In this document: positions 10,881 to 23,176 of the stretch, in pieces
Position numbering within the stretch: position 1 is the stretch's first letter
Layout: each line of letters begins with the position of its first letter
Origin: Cryptomeria japonica
Taxonomy: Eukaryota > Streptophyta > Pinopsida > Cupressales > Cupressaceae
DNA length: 64,000 nucleotides
Direction of reading: 5' to 3'
NCBI RefSeq assembly: GCF_030272615.1
Contig: NC_081410.1
Coordinates: forward strand, 187,264,119 to 187,328,118
Translations under genes and position numbers: made by a program
Notes under the pieces: generated by a model
The model's database searches: none
What the model was told of the DNA's origin: nothing
What the model saw: only the letters and a program-made list of their open reading frames with translations

Positions 10881-13525
10881 AATATCATATACTAATTTAT
10901 TTATAGATTAATATATTAAAATATTATATATTAATATATTAATAAACATTAGATTAATTATGTGCAAATTTAGTTAGTGAATTTACTTATTAAAATCGGA
11001 TACCCGATATTATCAGATATCCGATTTGTGTTGTAAAATTTTCAAATTTCAAATTTTGGCTTGGGAATGCTTTGGGATTTGGCTTGGAAGTGACAAGCCT
11101 AGAAAGTCAACTGAAAAAACATGTTTTTCAGTATTCCTTGATTTTCTAGACTTTACACTGGTGGCTAACGACTTTTTTTGTAGCCAAAATTGATAAAATA
11201 AAAAGGGTTTTTTAAGGATGTTCTCAGCTTTCCAACAATATAAGGCTTGTCTTATTTCGACTTTAATAAATAATTATTATTTATTTTCTAATTGAATTTT
11301 GACAATAGTCCTGATTGATAGACTGATTGAAAAACACTCATAACTTTCAAACATTATAACATTTTTTGAATCCGAAAGATACATCACATCCTATGCTTCA
11401 TCTACTATAGTGAAAAATTAAATTTCATAAGGTTTTGACCAAGTTAAGGTGGTAAGACGTAGGAGTTTCTGAATTTCTAAAAAGCTGTAGTAAAAAAATC
11501 ATAAATAATTATTTACTTTATAAAAAATAAAAAATAAATATGTTTCACATCCGGACATGAGTCTAATACTTATATTATAAAAAAATACTATGATTTGATT
11601 GTGATTAGGGTGGTCAGACATACGTCTACTTCTTATCTTTTTCCTGAAATTTTAGTACCACTGCATTGAAATTTGAAATTTTCATCAAATGGGATTTTTT
11701 TTCCAAAAAACAACTAGTAGCTTAGAAACTACATTCAATTTTCTATATATTCTCTTCTTAGATATTTTAAAAATAATGTTCACAACTTATTCAAATTTTC
11801 ATGTCAAGTTGCATAACTCTGATTTTTTGAAATTTCATTGCCACTTAAGGGCCTGTTTTGGCACACCATAATCCTGCACATACCCTTATGGCTATAATAA
11901 TTTCCATTCACACATTTCTCATCCAAAACTACCCACTCTCTATCTCAAGACTAGTTCAAATTCATGACCTTATCCTCATGATTGCAAACCCATCTAATTC
12001 AAAATTTGGTATTCAATTTTTATTATGAGTTTCCACTTTTACTCTTCCTAGTTAGGAATGGCTAAAAACAAAATTATATGTTTCTATATGCCTTATATTT
12101 AAATGGGCTCAATGCATCATTTTCGGTAATATAATTATTTAGATAATTATTCAATTATCATTCACTTTACATGCTTTAATTGGCACTCTAAAAGGAATTA
12201 GGATCTCCACAAATATTCTAGAAGTATTTATATGATCAAGAATATTGATGTTTCTATTTATTCATGCACATTTCTAAGGAATGACCTAAGAGAACAGATA
12301 TCTTTCTAACATGCTAGTATATCCATACTAGTCCAAAAATATTAGGAAGCACAACGGAAGATAAGATACATTGAGAAAAGTGAAGATCACACTCATGTAG
12401 TCATAGTTGATCTTATATTGATTCATCCCCACACAATATTAGAACGATATAATTCTTAGCCTTTTATGAGTGTATCATTCTTTAATACAAAGAGTGAGGT
12501 ATGCTATTCAAATCTTTATGGATATTTTTGCATTCAAAAATTATAGAGCTAAGTACATGTGTTTTTGTTTTACATTTCCTCATTCAATTAATTATAAATT
12601 ATCAAAACATCAATTTATATATATCATGTACAATTAGTTTAAGTTAATTATGTTTATAAATATGCATTTTATTGGATTATCCTAGACTAAAATTAAAGAA
12701 TTTATATTTTTCATAAGAAAAAAATAATGTTCAATTATCTAGTTTAGATTATAAATAGACTGAAATATGTGCTTCTTGAGGTTCAACAACACATTCCTCA
12801 AAAGATGTCCTTTATGCGCATGGCAATATCACAAATGCTCTCCACCCATTGGTGGGGGTTGAACTCTCAACATCATTGGTGGGGGTTGAACGGGTATGGA
12901 GTTATACTCTCTTAGAGAGTTAAGTGGTTTCCTATTGAGAGATAAAAACTTAGTGAGTCTTTTGAGAGGAATTTTGTACGACTTCTAAGTCATTTGTAAA
13001 GGCTTGATGCCTAATGTATTTATGTACTCTTGTTGAGAGAGAGTGAGTTGCAACTCATTGCTTAGCATTGTAAAGGTGACAAAGGAGAGCTAGAAATGAA
13101 CATGTTGCCAGATAGATCCTATCATCGCAGTGTGGAAGAAGGGAGAGTCTGAAGCACAAAATCTTCCTTGGAAACAAATTGTAACTCGATTAAAGACCAT
13201 GGTGATGTAAAAACATTTGCTTCATAGTAATGGCATCGATCATGAGTGTTTGTGTATCTGGAGACATAGCTAGAGTCTGGTGAGCTCCATAATCAAATAT
13301 TTTGTTTCTCTTTTCTTGGTGCATGATTTTATCAACTTCTTTACTTTCCAAAATTTTATGTGTTTATTTTCTCAATTCACAAGCAACACCAATTTCGGTC
13401 TTCAATTAAATTTGTATCTTGATAAATCTACCAATTGCTAAGTGATTCATAATAAGTTGTTTACGGATCAATGTGAGTGATGATTTAAAAACTAGGCATT
13501 TATAGCAGCAACATGGTTAAGGTGG
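10881..13525. other. AT-rich non-coding stretch
   Basis: I see no convincing gene. There is a 9-10 bp inverted repeat around 10996-11028 (AATCGGATA ... TATCCGATT). A 17-bp word ATTGGTGGGGGTTGAAC is duplicated near 12848 and 12876. Most of the rest is AT-rich sequence with short homopolymers. The segment 12890-13490 is more balanced in composition and could be a worn repeat, but I find no boundaries for it. Confidence 0.6.
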
Positions 13526-13868
13526 TGTTGGCAGTGGGCCAACATCCCTCACGGGGATTCGCAACATGGTTTAATAGCCTCATGTGGATTCTATAATTCT
13601 AGTGGTTGTATCAAACATTGACAAGTCTATCTTTTGGTGCAACAACAACCCTAGCTTGTAACAAGTGGAATCAAAGCTTGGTCACAGGTTCGAATCATGC
13701 AAGCCATGATGAGTGACGCTAGAGGGGGATTGTTGGCAGTGGGTCAACGTCCCTCGTGGGTATTCACGACATGGTTTAATAGCCTCATGTGGATTCTATA
13801 AGTCTAGTGGTTGTATCGGGCATTGACAGGTCGATCTTTTGGTGCAACTGCAAGCCTAGCTTGTAACA
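13526..13868 (+). mobile_element. TRIM (miniature terminal-repeat retrotransposon), 343 bp
   Basis: Two 138-bp direct repeats (13526-13663 and 13731-13868) begin TGTTGGCAGTGGG and end TGTAACA. TGGAATCAAAGC (13666-13677) follows the first and resembles the tRNA-Met primer site TGGTATCAGAGC. AGAGGGGGAT (13721-13730) precedes the second as a PPT. The flanks GGTGG (13521-13525) and GGTAG (13869-13873) are a target duplication with one mismatch. The internal region is only 67 bp and cannot code for protein. Movement would depend on an autonomous LTR element. All expected TRIM parts are present. Confidence 0.9.
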
Positions 13869-13873
13869 GGTAG

Positions 13874-15046
13874 AAGCTACTGAATTATTCTTTACTTGGA
13901 GTAAAGGATAGTAACTATTAGAGTGGTGGTAATTTAGTAGTAAAGAACATAAAGTAAAGGTAAAAATTTGAAGGGGCTACAAATTTTATAGATGATTATT
14001 GTAGAACTTGAATTATTAGACTGTAATAATTAAAGCAAAGAATGTTATTCGAGTGTATCTTTAAAGCAGATAAACACACAAATCATAGAGATATTCTTTT
14101 CACTTTATCAGTATGCTCATTGTAATCAATCATATAATAGAATGTTGTACTCAAAAAAAGCTTTTATCAATCAATTAACTATTTTCTTCAAAGCAAGGGA
14201 ATTACAGAGTCAGATTCTCAAAATTTCATATTTAGATCCTTTTATTAAGATTCATGGTTCCAAGAAAGTTTAGTGGAAGAAGTCTTAACCTATTATTACA
14301 ATGAGTATGAATTTATGTATAGAGATAATTCCAATAAGAAAAGAATTCAAGATTTAGATAAGTTAATCAAATTGTTCAAGAGAAGTTTTTAGTCAACATT
14401 ACCATTGTCTTTCATGCTATGACACATTCCCAAAATTCTGCATAGTGGCTAGTTGAATTAAGAGCAACATAAGATAATTTCATCTATGAATTTTTTTTTT
14501 CCAATTATTATATTCTTATTAAAAATTTACAAATATTTTCTTATTTAAAATAGAAAAATATAAGCACCAGATAAATAATAGATAATTATTTTTTATCGAT
14601 GACAATAATTATCATTTATTTTGGTGAATTTTAAATATTTTATTTTTTATATACATGTATATTTAATATAAAATTGTTGATTATATCTAAAAAATTATAT
14701 ATTAAAAAGCCAAGATAATTGATAATTAAAATTTTTACAAAAATTTTACACTTTAAAACATAATTACATAAATTTTATTTTAATACTACACATTTTTAAG
14801 TCTCTTTTAATTAATCTAATACAAACTTACTTTAAAAAAAAATTATGTGACTAAAATTTATACAAATTAAAAAATAAATTTAACTTTAATATAAACTCAA
14901 AATAACATTAAAAATAAAATAATAAAAATATACTTATTAAGTAAGATAATATAATATTATATTATGGAAGACCCGAAGGACCATAATATAAGCTGCATTA
15001 CATTACATTAAGTACCATAATATAAAATTACTACATCAAAGATAAT
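13874..15046. other. AT-rich non-coding stretch with a short direct repeat
   Basis: No gene is recognised. The words ATGGAAGACCCGAAGGA (about 14964) and ATGGAAGACTCGAAGGA (15047) are 83 bp apart, so the start of the following ORF appears twice. The rest is very AT-rich. Confidence 0.55.
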
Positions 15047-15562
15047 ATGGAAGACTCGAAGGAGGATAGTGTTAATACCGAGGATGACATGGAGGCCACA
15101 AATGTTTCAAAGTCTTCTAAGTTGGACACCAATGCCCCTGACTCTAGGACTTTGCAGGAAGATAATAAGAACACCTCCCCTTTATCTTCTACTTCCCCGC
15201 CCCAAGCTGAAGGTCAACAGATCTGTGAGGAAGATGGGAGGAAGTCTGAGGGCATTCAGACTACTATTGATAGAGGTGAAAAGGAAGGGGCTACCCAATG
15301 CATGGGTTGTAAAGCCATTTCCGAGGATCTGAACATTGTTAAAAAGAAGTTGGATACTCTGGACAAGCATTTCAACATAATTGTGAAATTTGCCCTGAAG
15401 GTCATGCATTCCTCAACCACTACTCTGTGGCTTCTGCACCAAGAAAAAGAGAACCAAGGAGGTTTGGGAGGTGACACCACAAAGGACTTGTTCAAGTTCC
15501 TTGCAGATGATTGGACCATACTACTGCTTTCCAAGCACATGGAGACTGGAAAAAATGATTAA
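15047..15562 (+). CDS. Intact 171-codon ORF, unknown function, possibly LINE-derived
   Basis: An uninterrupted frame runs from ATG to TAA. Residues 1-85 are acidic, polar and low in hydrophobics (many D, E, S, T and P), likely disordered. Residues about 92-125 form a probable helix or coiled coil after a CMGCK motif. The end has the phrase TKDLFKFLADDW. A similar phrase, EARDLYKFMSNEW, occurs in the minus-strand fragment at the right edge (about 63864-63960), so this is a repeated family. The sequence after the stop looks like a retroposon 3' end. Alternatives are a host gene exon or a LINE ORF piece. Intactness suggests recent arrival or short length rather than proven function. Confidence 0.45.
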   Translation: MEDSKEDSVNTEDDMEATNVSKSSKLDTNAPDSRTLQEDNKNTSPLSSTSPPQAEGQQICEEDGRKSEGIQTTIDRGEKEGATQCMGCKAISEDLNIVKKKLDTLDKHFNIIVKFALKVMHSSTTTLWLLHQEKENQGGLGGDTTKDLFKFLADDWTILLLSKHMETGKND

Positions 15563-15970
15563 TGGGTGACTTTCTCCATTTTTGCTTATGGTTTCGTTGC
15601 TAGATCTACTAGATCCTAATTTTGTTTAATTTTATCACCAACCCTGTGTGGCATATTAAGACTCTTTTTATTTCCAGATACTATCATAAAAATAGTATGC
15701 TTATTATTAGGGTTAGTTGGTTTAGTGTTGGTTTCTTCGTGGATACCTGCATTTTCAGATTTTACATGGACAAGATTACCATAAATCTTGTGATTTTCTT
15801 AAATAGTAGGTGGAATATGTTTTTGATAGTTAAGATAGGGATTGGCTGATACTCTGTCGGTTGGTTGTTGTTAATTTGTTGTTAATGAGCTCTCTTTGAG
15901 GCTTGCTTTGTACTCCAGGTCAGCCCCCTAGTTTTGGCTGCTTTTTTTTTTTATCAAAAATATTGCATTA
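15563..15970 (+). other. 3' untranslated tail of ORF 15047-15562, LINE-like end
   Basis: About 400 bp after the stop is non-coding and T-rich. It ends GTTTTGGCTGC followed by 11 T and ATCAAAAATATTGC. The position and T-rich end resemble the 3' terminus of a plant non-LTR element, but there is no clean poly(A), so the type is uncertain. Confidence 0.35.
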
Positions 15971-18141
15971 AAATAATAATTACCTATATGTAAGCCATAG
16001 ATTATGGAAATTGCATTAAAAGAAACCTTTCAACTTTATGTTGTTCTTCTCAGTCAGTCTCCTCATGCTCAACTTTAATATAATTTAACTATTATAAAAT
16101 CTTAAAACAATATTATTCTAATGTGCACTTTACTCAAAGAAATTCTTTTCTTGTGAGTTATGTATACACTTTATTATATTCTTTAACTCGAATAAGATTA
16201 TGGGTGACAGGTGGCAAAGAAAAAGGGATAAACTAACACAAGTTATTGTGTGCCCGAAGTTGAGGGTGAATTTCCATATAAGATTTTATCTTTTTGGAGG
16301 AAACTATTACATTAATATAAATGGTTAAATAATATATCTTTTCAATGGGCTAAAGATTCTTCATTTAACAACAAGAAAGAAGTTTGGTTCTTTGTGTAGG
16401 CGATTTGAAAAGAGAGCTAAGATTTCCCCAAAAGGGGGAAGAATTGTTTATAAGTTCTTATCCAATATTAACTAGCACTTGCACCCAAAAGAGGTGTAAG
16501 GGTTGCGGCGATAGAAAAGTATTTGTAAGTTAATATATGATAAACGTATAATATTTATTTTGTTTATAAATTTTTAGTACGATTTTGAGATACATATAAT
16601 ATTTGTGAAATAATAGAAAAATATTTGAATTACATATTTGCTTATATTTAATTGAAGGAAATATTTGCAACATTTTTAATTGTGAATATTTTGTAAGTGA
16701 GGATTCTATAAGTAGAAAGATATCACAATTTCACACAAAGTTTCAAATATCTAAGCAAATATGTTAAGGAAATGTATTTTAATTGTCTGTATATTTTATT
16801 TTGTTAGTACAAATTTTAAATAATTACAATCTTGTCTACAACATTAAAAAATAATATCTCTAAATTACATATTTGATAATATTGAATTGAAGAACTTTTT
16901 GGGGAATTTCATTTTTTGTGATTTTAAAGTTGATGATTCCCTTTTCTTGTATAGAATGATATTGGAATAGCTTTTTGTTTAATCATTTATTTTGTTCCTA
17001 GGCATTGGAAAAAGAAGTCATTAGTTTTTTTTATGAGGAGTACATTGATGGTCTTATGTAAAAGGTACAAAATATAGAAATGTGAAAGTTTGTGAACTAA
17101 AGAAAGGAATTATTAAGCACTTGAAGTAGTAATATATGAATATTAAGCAATAATATACAAATTGTTAATTTAATAAAGTAAGATAGTTCCAAAAGAAAAG
17201 AATTGATTTTTTTTGTATAGAATGTTAAATTTTAAAGAAAGGAATTGATTTTTTTTGTATAGAATGTTAAATTTAAAATTGTGTACCTTTACTTGAAGCA
17301 GCGATATATGAATATTAAGCAATAATATATAAATTGTTAATGTAATAAAGTAAGATAGTTCCAAAAGAAAGGAATTGATTTTTTTTTTGTATAGAATGTT
17401 AAATTTAAAATTGTGTACCTTTCTTTACTCATTATAAGGAGAATTGATGTAGTGGGGACTCTTCCTTTTTAGATAGTTAATGGAAAATAGAAAATGTAGA
17501 TTTATATCTATTCTACAAACTTGATTGGAGTATAGCTCATTTATCTAAACACTAACATGAATGCCAACTATAAATACAAAAGGAAAGTGTTGTTGATGTT
17601 AGGATGCATGTTAGAATAAAGAAAAGTAAAAATTGCTTGTTTGAGAGACTTTCATTTCCTCAAACATAATAACATAAAAGAACATTATTACTTATGATAT
17701 AAAGATCTCTTAGAATTATTAAAAAAATAAAATTGTAACAATAATGAGATTTCAAAAAATAAAATAAAAAATGGACAAATACTTGGATTTCTTGCTTTAT
17801 TGTTGCCTAAAAAGCCTAAGAAGTTATTGTCTTATCCATTTACTTGGATGAACCCAAGCAAGTCTTCTTTTGTATAGAACATGTAGCAACATCATCACAC
17901 CATGTGTCTTCCTGAGTCTAAGTTGATCAAAATCCTCAATATGAATGGAATGCCATTCTCTCATAAAATTATAATTTGTTTTTCTTTTCTTTTTGAAATA
18001 TCTTATTACTTCTATTAATATTATATTGAGAATAATGTTGAACTATAGGGTATGCATATAAGTGATTAAAGTAGAAGCATGCCTCAAAGAAAAAGTCCTA
18101 GTTGTCTACTCTTGTTCGAGACCCCTTGTCAAAGTGGTAAG
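15971..18141. other. AT-rich non-coding stretch
   Basis: I find no gene, LTR end or element domain here. It contains the local tandem duplication described at 17118-17425. Its right limit is the point where homology between the two copies of the Tat-type element stops. Confidence 0.6.
17118..17425. repeat. Local imperfect tandem duplication, AT-rich
   Basis: A block with AATATATGAATATTAAGCAA and AAGTAAGATAGTTCCAAAAG occurs twice, about 170 bp apart. The sub-block AAAGGAATTGATTTTTTTTG followed by TATAGAATGTTAAATTT occurs three times. The extra sub-block in the first copy points to slippage or unequal exchange. Confidence 0.85.
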
Positions 18142-18955
18142 TTGGTAGGATCTACCTCTGGGTCTAGACTGAACTCTTTGCAAACATTCTCAGAGCCTTC
18201 AAAATATGATTGAGAAAATGATTGAGAACATTCTAGGAAATCTTTGATCTGTGCATCCGCATCAAAAACCTGCCAATGATCTAAATTATCAGGAACACTA
18301 AGCCTATAGATCATTTCAATCCTATAAGAGTTATCTTTAAAATTTGGATGTGGTAATAAAAGTGAGGCTGACACGACCAATGAATCTACCCTACTATTTT
18401 GCTCCCTCAGAATTGCTTCAATCGAGAAGGCATCAAAGAATTCTAACTCATCCCAAACTCTATTCCTGTAATGCCTCAACCTGTCATTCTTAACCATATA
18501 GACATTCCTCACCTGCCTAATGATTAACTCTACATCACCTTTGACTTTGAGCAACTTAATTCCTTTACATTTAGCCTCACTTAATCCCAATAATAGTGCC
18601 TCATATTCAGCAGTATTATTAGTGTTCTTAAAATCCAACTTGAAAGAAAAGGGGAAAATATTACCAGTTGGTGACAACAAAACCACCTCTGCTCCTAAAC
18701 TGGAGTTAGTGCAGCTTCCATCAAACTCCATCTGCCATAACCTATCAAGTTCATCAACTGCCTCATCTGTTTTCTTTTCACCAGGTGCAAGAACAAGATA
18801 GTTCCCAAACTCACACTCCTAAAACAGAATCTAGGCTTTTGGATTATCTGAGGGAAATACAATGTACTTATTTTTGGGCTCAGGTTCAAGCTTAATTTTC
18901 TGATTTCCCAAGGGAATGATGGCCTCAGACCAGTCCATTTTGATTTAACCTCCAA
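18142..18955 (-). pseudogene. Upstream RNase H domain, copy A, truncated
   Basis: This matches 30535-31220. It shows the RNase H core: MEFDGSCTNSSLGAEVVLLS with the first Asp, the Glu in NNTAEYEALLLGLSEAK, the next Asp in KVKGDVELIIRQV, and the last Asp in NSRVDSLV. It is of the second RNase H (aRNH) kind known from Tat elements. It would degrade the RNA strand of RNA-DNA hybrids. The frame breaks near 18820, and homology with the other copy ends at about 18142, which marks the truncated end of the element. Confidence 0.75.
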
Positions 18956-19094
18956 GATCTTTGCAAAACATCCTACTCAAAAGCATCCCGTAACTTATCA
19001 GAATATCAGCAACCAATATAGTTAATCTTACTCTTTTGCATGGACATGCTGCCAGCACTACCTGGACGTCCTTTACCTGACCAATAAGAGGAAC

Positions 19095-19649
19095 CTATTT
19101 TCCATCCATTGAAAAACATCTCCCAAACATTTTAGTGAGAGTCAAACCTAGAGATTTAGCCACAGGAGAAGGCATTATATTGTCTGAAGCCCCTGAATCA
19201 ACTATGCAATTACTTAACTTCTGGCCATTCAAGAGAAGGGAAATATAGAAAGGTTCAGGTTTCGGAATCTCAACCTCAAACCTAGACTTTGTATCATGAA
19301 AAACATACCGATCCACCAGATTAGCTAATGAGCACGAGGCAAATGAAGACCCTTTTGCAGTGGCTAAATCATTATTTTCCATACACCCATGTACTTGGGA
19401 CTCTGAAAAGGATTCTCCTTTAATGTATTTGACCAGTTTATCCAACTCCTTTGGATTAAGATTTAAATACTCAGTGGTAGGAAGTTGAATGGTAGAGGCC
19501 TTACAGAACTTGATGATATCAAAAGAGGAAGAAGAGGAAGAGCCCTTATGATCTTCATGGTTCCTTTGCAAAATCTTAATCTCAGGAATCTTTGAAAAAC
19601 TATTACCTGGGAGATCTTTGCCTTTGAAATTGCTTCCAGAAGGGTTCAC
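19095..19649 (-). pseudogene. Aspartic protease domain, copy A
   Basis: About 185 codons. A low-complexity S-rich linker precedes the retropepsin motif CIVDSGASDNIMP and the following PVAKSLGLTL. The DSGA catalytic motif is intact here, unlike in copy B (31459-31986), where the serine codon has become a stop. The protease would cleave Gag-Pol. Downstream frame continuity is lost after about 19095. Confidence 0.75.
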
Positions 19650-20420
19650 AAAGGAAGAAGGCTAGGAGGTTCGTTGATTCCTTGTTCAAATCGCACATGA
19701 AGAACCTTCAAGAGTTACCAAAATGTTACTACCTTTTTCTGAATCAGACTCATATTCGAGGTAGAATGTTCCAGAGTCGCCAAGTACCTCTTGAATTCTT
19801 TCTGCTTCAGTGAACTCTCCTAATTCATCCTTTGTGTTTTGCATCTGAACGTGTCTTATCATATCAAGACATGAAACCCCATCATGATCAGTGGTAAGAT
19901 GAAATGAACACATGACACCTTTGTCAGGAGGTGCCTCTATCTGTAATCTTTGTGGAACTGTAGGAAGTTGCAATGGTCGTCCATAGTTATATTGATTTGA
20001 AGTTCTCCTACTTATCCTGATAAGGTTGTGGATAAGAGTTTCCAAGCTTAGGTATTTGCCTCTTTAAAGCAATCATATCATTGACAAGCCATTGAACAAC
20101 CAGATCAATAGATGATGTAGTAGCCTGAGATTGTCCCTGAGGAATTTGTACATCTTTCCTCCATTTACCAGCCATTATCAGATCATCTTCAAGCTGTATA
20201 GCCTCATTTTGTGCAGTCTCTAGATCAACTGGCTTACTCCTTCTAAGGTGAAATCCTACATCAGTGGCATGGAATTTACAAAGAAACATCGTTGATTATC
20301 TGGAGTTGGCCTTTTGGCTAGAGGAATTCTGTGAATAATTTTATTATATCTTGCTACATAATCCCTCATCAGCTCATGAATTTCCTTCTTGATCTATGTA
20401 AGTTGAGCCAGTAACATATG

Positions 20421-21685
20421 TGTAGTGTAATAAAATTGTGACACTTGCAATTTCGACTGTATTTGGGTCTTCACGATGGTGGCACAATGTTGAACCTGAA
20501 AGGAGACCCCGAAACCTGTTTACGACATCAAAAACTGCATCTTTCTGCACCTTGGCCCGATCCTCCTTGCACCCTGCTGTCCTGGGAGGTGGGAACATGG
20601 TGCCCAATGCCGTGGTCCTTAAGGACCATGGGGCCTAGTGCCCTAGTCCCTCAGGACCATGGCACCCAACGCCCTGGTCCCTGGCCCTATTATGGGCTCG
20701 GCCTCTTGTTGGGTATTAGGTCTTCAAGTTTGCAATTTGGAAAATAATGCTTCTAGGTCGGCCTAAGGTCGGAAAAATCAGTCTCCTAACCCTAATTGAC
20801 AAGTATATAAACTACATTTCCTCTCCCAAAAGAAGAGGAAAAAACATATGTGTGCAAAAGGCGGAAGCGATAGGCAAACATTCAAACATTCAAGCATTCA
20901 AGCATTCCTTCAAGCAATTGAGCATTCTAGGTCTCCATTCAAGGCTAGGTGTTGCATTCAAGACAAGGATTCAACCATTGAAGAGGAGATCACCTACAAC
21001 CTACAACACACAACATACAACATACAACATCATTACACCTTCGCATGTAAGAATACAAACATTCTTACAACAAGGTATCAGTACTTGATTACATTACAAA
21101 CATTTACATTACAGCATTCTCATTCCTTGGTTAATTCCAAAACCGGGATTTGACCTGAAGGAAAACCCCTAATCCCTAACCCCCCAATCATCCTCTCTTT
21201 TCTATGTGTAGGTTGCAGGTACACGACTGTAATTGAAGATCTAGAATCCTTGTGCAGAGATGAACAGATCCCCCTTCGTTTCACAGATTTTTCGGAGGAC
21301 CGTGTGCACTCCGGGCGCCATCATCCCATCAACTTTCACTCAAACTTGCAGGATAGCATTGTCTCGACATTTTACTACTAATTTCAGGTCCGTAGCTTCA
21401 TCCCGTGTCTCTATCTCTGTCTACAAGCGAATCTTTCCTACTTTTACATACACTCCTAGTTCAATCCTTCTATCTACATTTTTTACAAAAGAGGGTATCC
21501 TTGCTGTCTCAACCCTTGAAACTCATTCAAAATTCAATCTTGCATTGTGTGGGATTGGATCTTGTGAATTTCAACCCCTCTTTTGAATGTAAAGTCTCTC
21601 CTAAGTGAAAATTGTCAAACCTAGTGACCTCCTTTCTCTCTCCTTGGAGTGGGGGAACACCTAGGGTTTGATTTTCTGCTTTACA
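20421..21685 (+). mobile_element. Solo LTR with perfect 5-bp target duplication
   Basis: The 1265-bp insert begins TGTAGTG and ends TTTACA. It is flanked by ATATG at 20416-20420 and at 21686-21690. Copy B of the same gag (around 32685) lacks it, which confirms an insertion. A TATA box (TATATAA, 20804-20810) puts the sense direction on the plus strand. A GC-rich 31-bp tandem repeat (three units from 20596) lies upstream of it. No internal region is left, so it arose by LTR-LTR recombination. Confidence 0.92.
20596..20688. repeat. Three 31-bp GC-rich tandem units in solo-LTR U3
   Basis: CATGG words recur at 20596, 20627 and 20658, each followed by related GCCC...GGTCC sequence. The position upstream of the TATA box would suit an enhancer-like repeat, which is inference only. 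Confidence 0.85.
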
Positions 21686-22385
21686 ATATGTTCACCATCA
21701 GCGCTTTTGAATCTTTTTTCAAAAGTGGTTTTCATCATTTTCCAATCCATTATGGATCCTGCTTGCAACTAAATAAACCATTCTGCCACCCCTTCAATGA
21801 GAATTTAGACAAAAAGCCTAAGAACCACATCCTCATATTGGACTGCTAGGATTCCAGTTGCTACATTAAAAGAGTTCAAATGCTCTTCAATTGAAACTTT
21901 CCCGTCACCTTTATATTTGGGTAAAACATACTTTGCTCCTTTTGGTAGTGGATTATGTGCTGCGAGAGCAAGAGGTCCAATAGCCGCACCCCAGGGTTGA
22001 GCCATAATGAACACAGGATGAATGGTTACAAGAGGAGGGGCTTGAATTCCAGTAAGTGTTAGTGCTTGCCAAGGGGAAGAAGAAGATATAGGGGTAACTC
22101 TGACAAGAGATGAAGGTCTTCTTTTGGCCTTCCTTCTAGGAGTAAAACTTGGGAGAAATGACAGATTTTGCAATTCTTCAAAACAGTTATCAATTACTCC
22201 TTCTCTTCTTTGTGTTCTAGTATATGGATGAGAATTTAGGGTGATTACCTATAGGAAAACTAGGCTACTTCAAATGAGACTCAATCTCAACAGTCTTCCT
22301 TAACTCAGAACACTTTTTCCTATTATGGGCTCACATCTACGGCATACCGGTCTACTGAAAAATTGATTTTCTCATTGTTTCGCTT

Positions 22386-22403
22386 CCCCCAGCAGAGTCG
22401 CCA
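22386..22403 (-). other. Primer-binding site, copy A
   Basis: The minus strand reads TGGCGACTCTGCTGGGGG, six bases after the LTR end TAACA. This is the primer-site type seen in Tat/Ogre-like plant elements, usually assigned to a tRNA-Arg; that assignment is from memory of the family. Confidence 0.85.
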
Positions 22404-23176
22404 AAAATTTGTTAGTGAATAGATATTCTCTTTTTTTTTAAATGATTAATCTTAAACTCTGTTACCTTATTCTAAGAACAAATGATTCATTGAACAGTTG
22501 GGTAAGTGTTGTTCAAATCACTTCCCTCTGAATTTTTGCATAGGTATAGCTCCCTATCTTGGTTTTTCATGAAATGTGTTTTATTTTTATTTATATCTGA
22601 ATGAAAGCTTTTAACCATAAAGCGTGTAAGGCCACCTATTTCATTCTTGGATGAAAGGCTGCAACTTTTCTCATGCCTGATAAACAATGAAAGCTATTTC
22701 CTTTATTTTGGAACCATGTAACTACAACAACCGAAACAAAGTTCAATATACTTCTTCCACCTAAACTAATAAAAGATGAATAGATTCAAGGAAAATAAAA
22801 CTGCCCTCAATCATGAATCTTTTCTAAAGTAAACAACACATTCAAAGGAAATAACATCAGAGGAATAATGAAATGTTGCAATGAAATGATTAATTACTGT
22901 TACTTGATCGGATGAACATATGCAAAGACATGATATCTATTCAGATTCAAAATACACAAATCTTTCTTCTCCCCAAAAACAATATGATGAGATTTCATAT
23001 ATATATATCCTTATGCAACAAAGGCACAAAAATACATCTACCAATCTTTTTCCATAATAGATCTCCATCATCTGATTCTTCCTTTGATTAAGAACAAAAA
23101 ATACCAAAATAAAAACTTCAGTCAAAGTTCCAAAATTAGTTACTAAAATCTGACCCTTCCACCATCTGTTTTACTT

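Larger units (their letters stand above)
19686..22173 (-). pseudogene. Tat-type gag, copy A, interrupted by solo LTR
   Basis: The N-terminal part (22173-21805) contains basic TPRRKAKRRPSS and the capsid-type block LPKYKGDGKVSIEEHLNSF. The middle is interrupted by the solo LTR at 20421-21685. The C-terminal part (20289-19686) includes LETAQNEAIQLEDDL and a zinc-binding style CSFHLTTDHDGVSC, matching the CxxxH...H...C knuckle of Tat gags. Several frameshifts are present. Gag would form the particle. Confidence 0.7.

Noticed and set aside
10475-10895. Frames rich in S/L or R/E across the CT tract
   Set aside because: Pure translation of a dinucleotide microsatellite.
13664-13730. GGTTCGAATCA inside the TRIM resembles a Pol III B box
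   Set aside because: No A box at the proper spacing, and the LTR, PBS, PPT and TSD fully explain the element.
18520-18801. Plus-strand frames over the Tat-type pol (also 30806-31066 and 24257-24520)
   Set aside because: Antisense shadows of minus-strand RNase H and LTR ORF sequence.
20438-21586. Frames of 60-113 codons inside the solo LTR
   Set aside because: They lie within a non-coding LTR bounded by target duplications and have no family motif.
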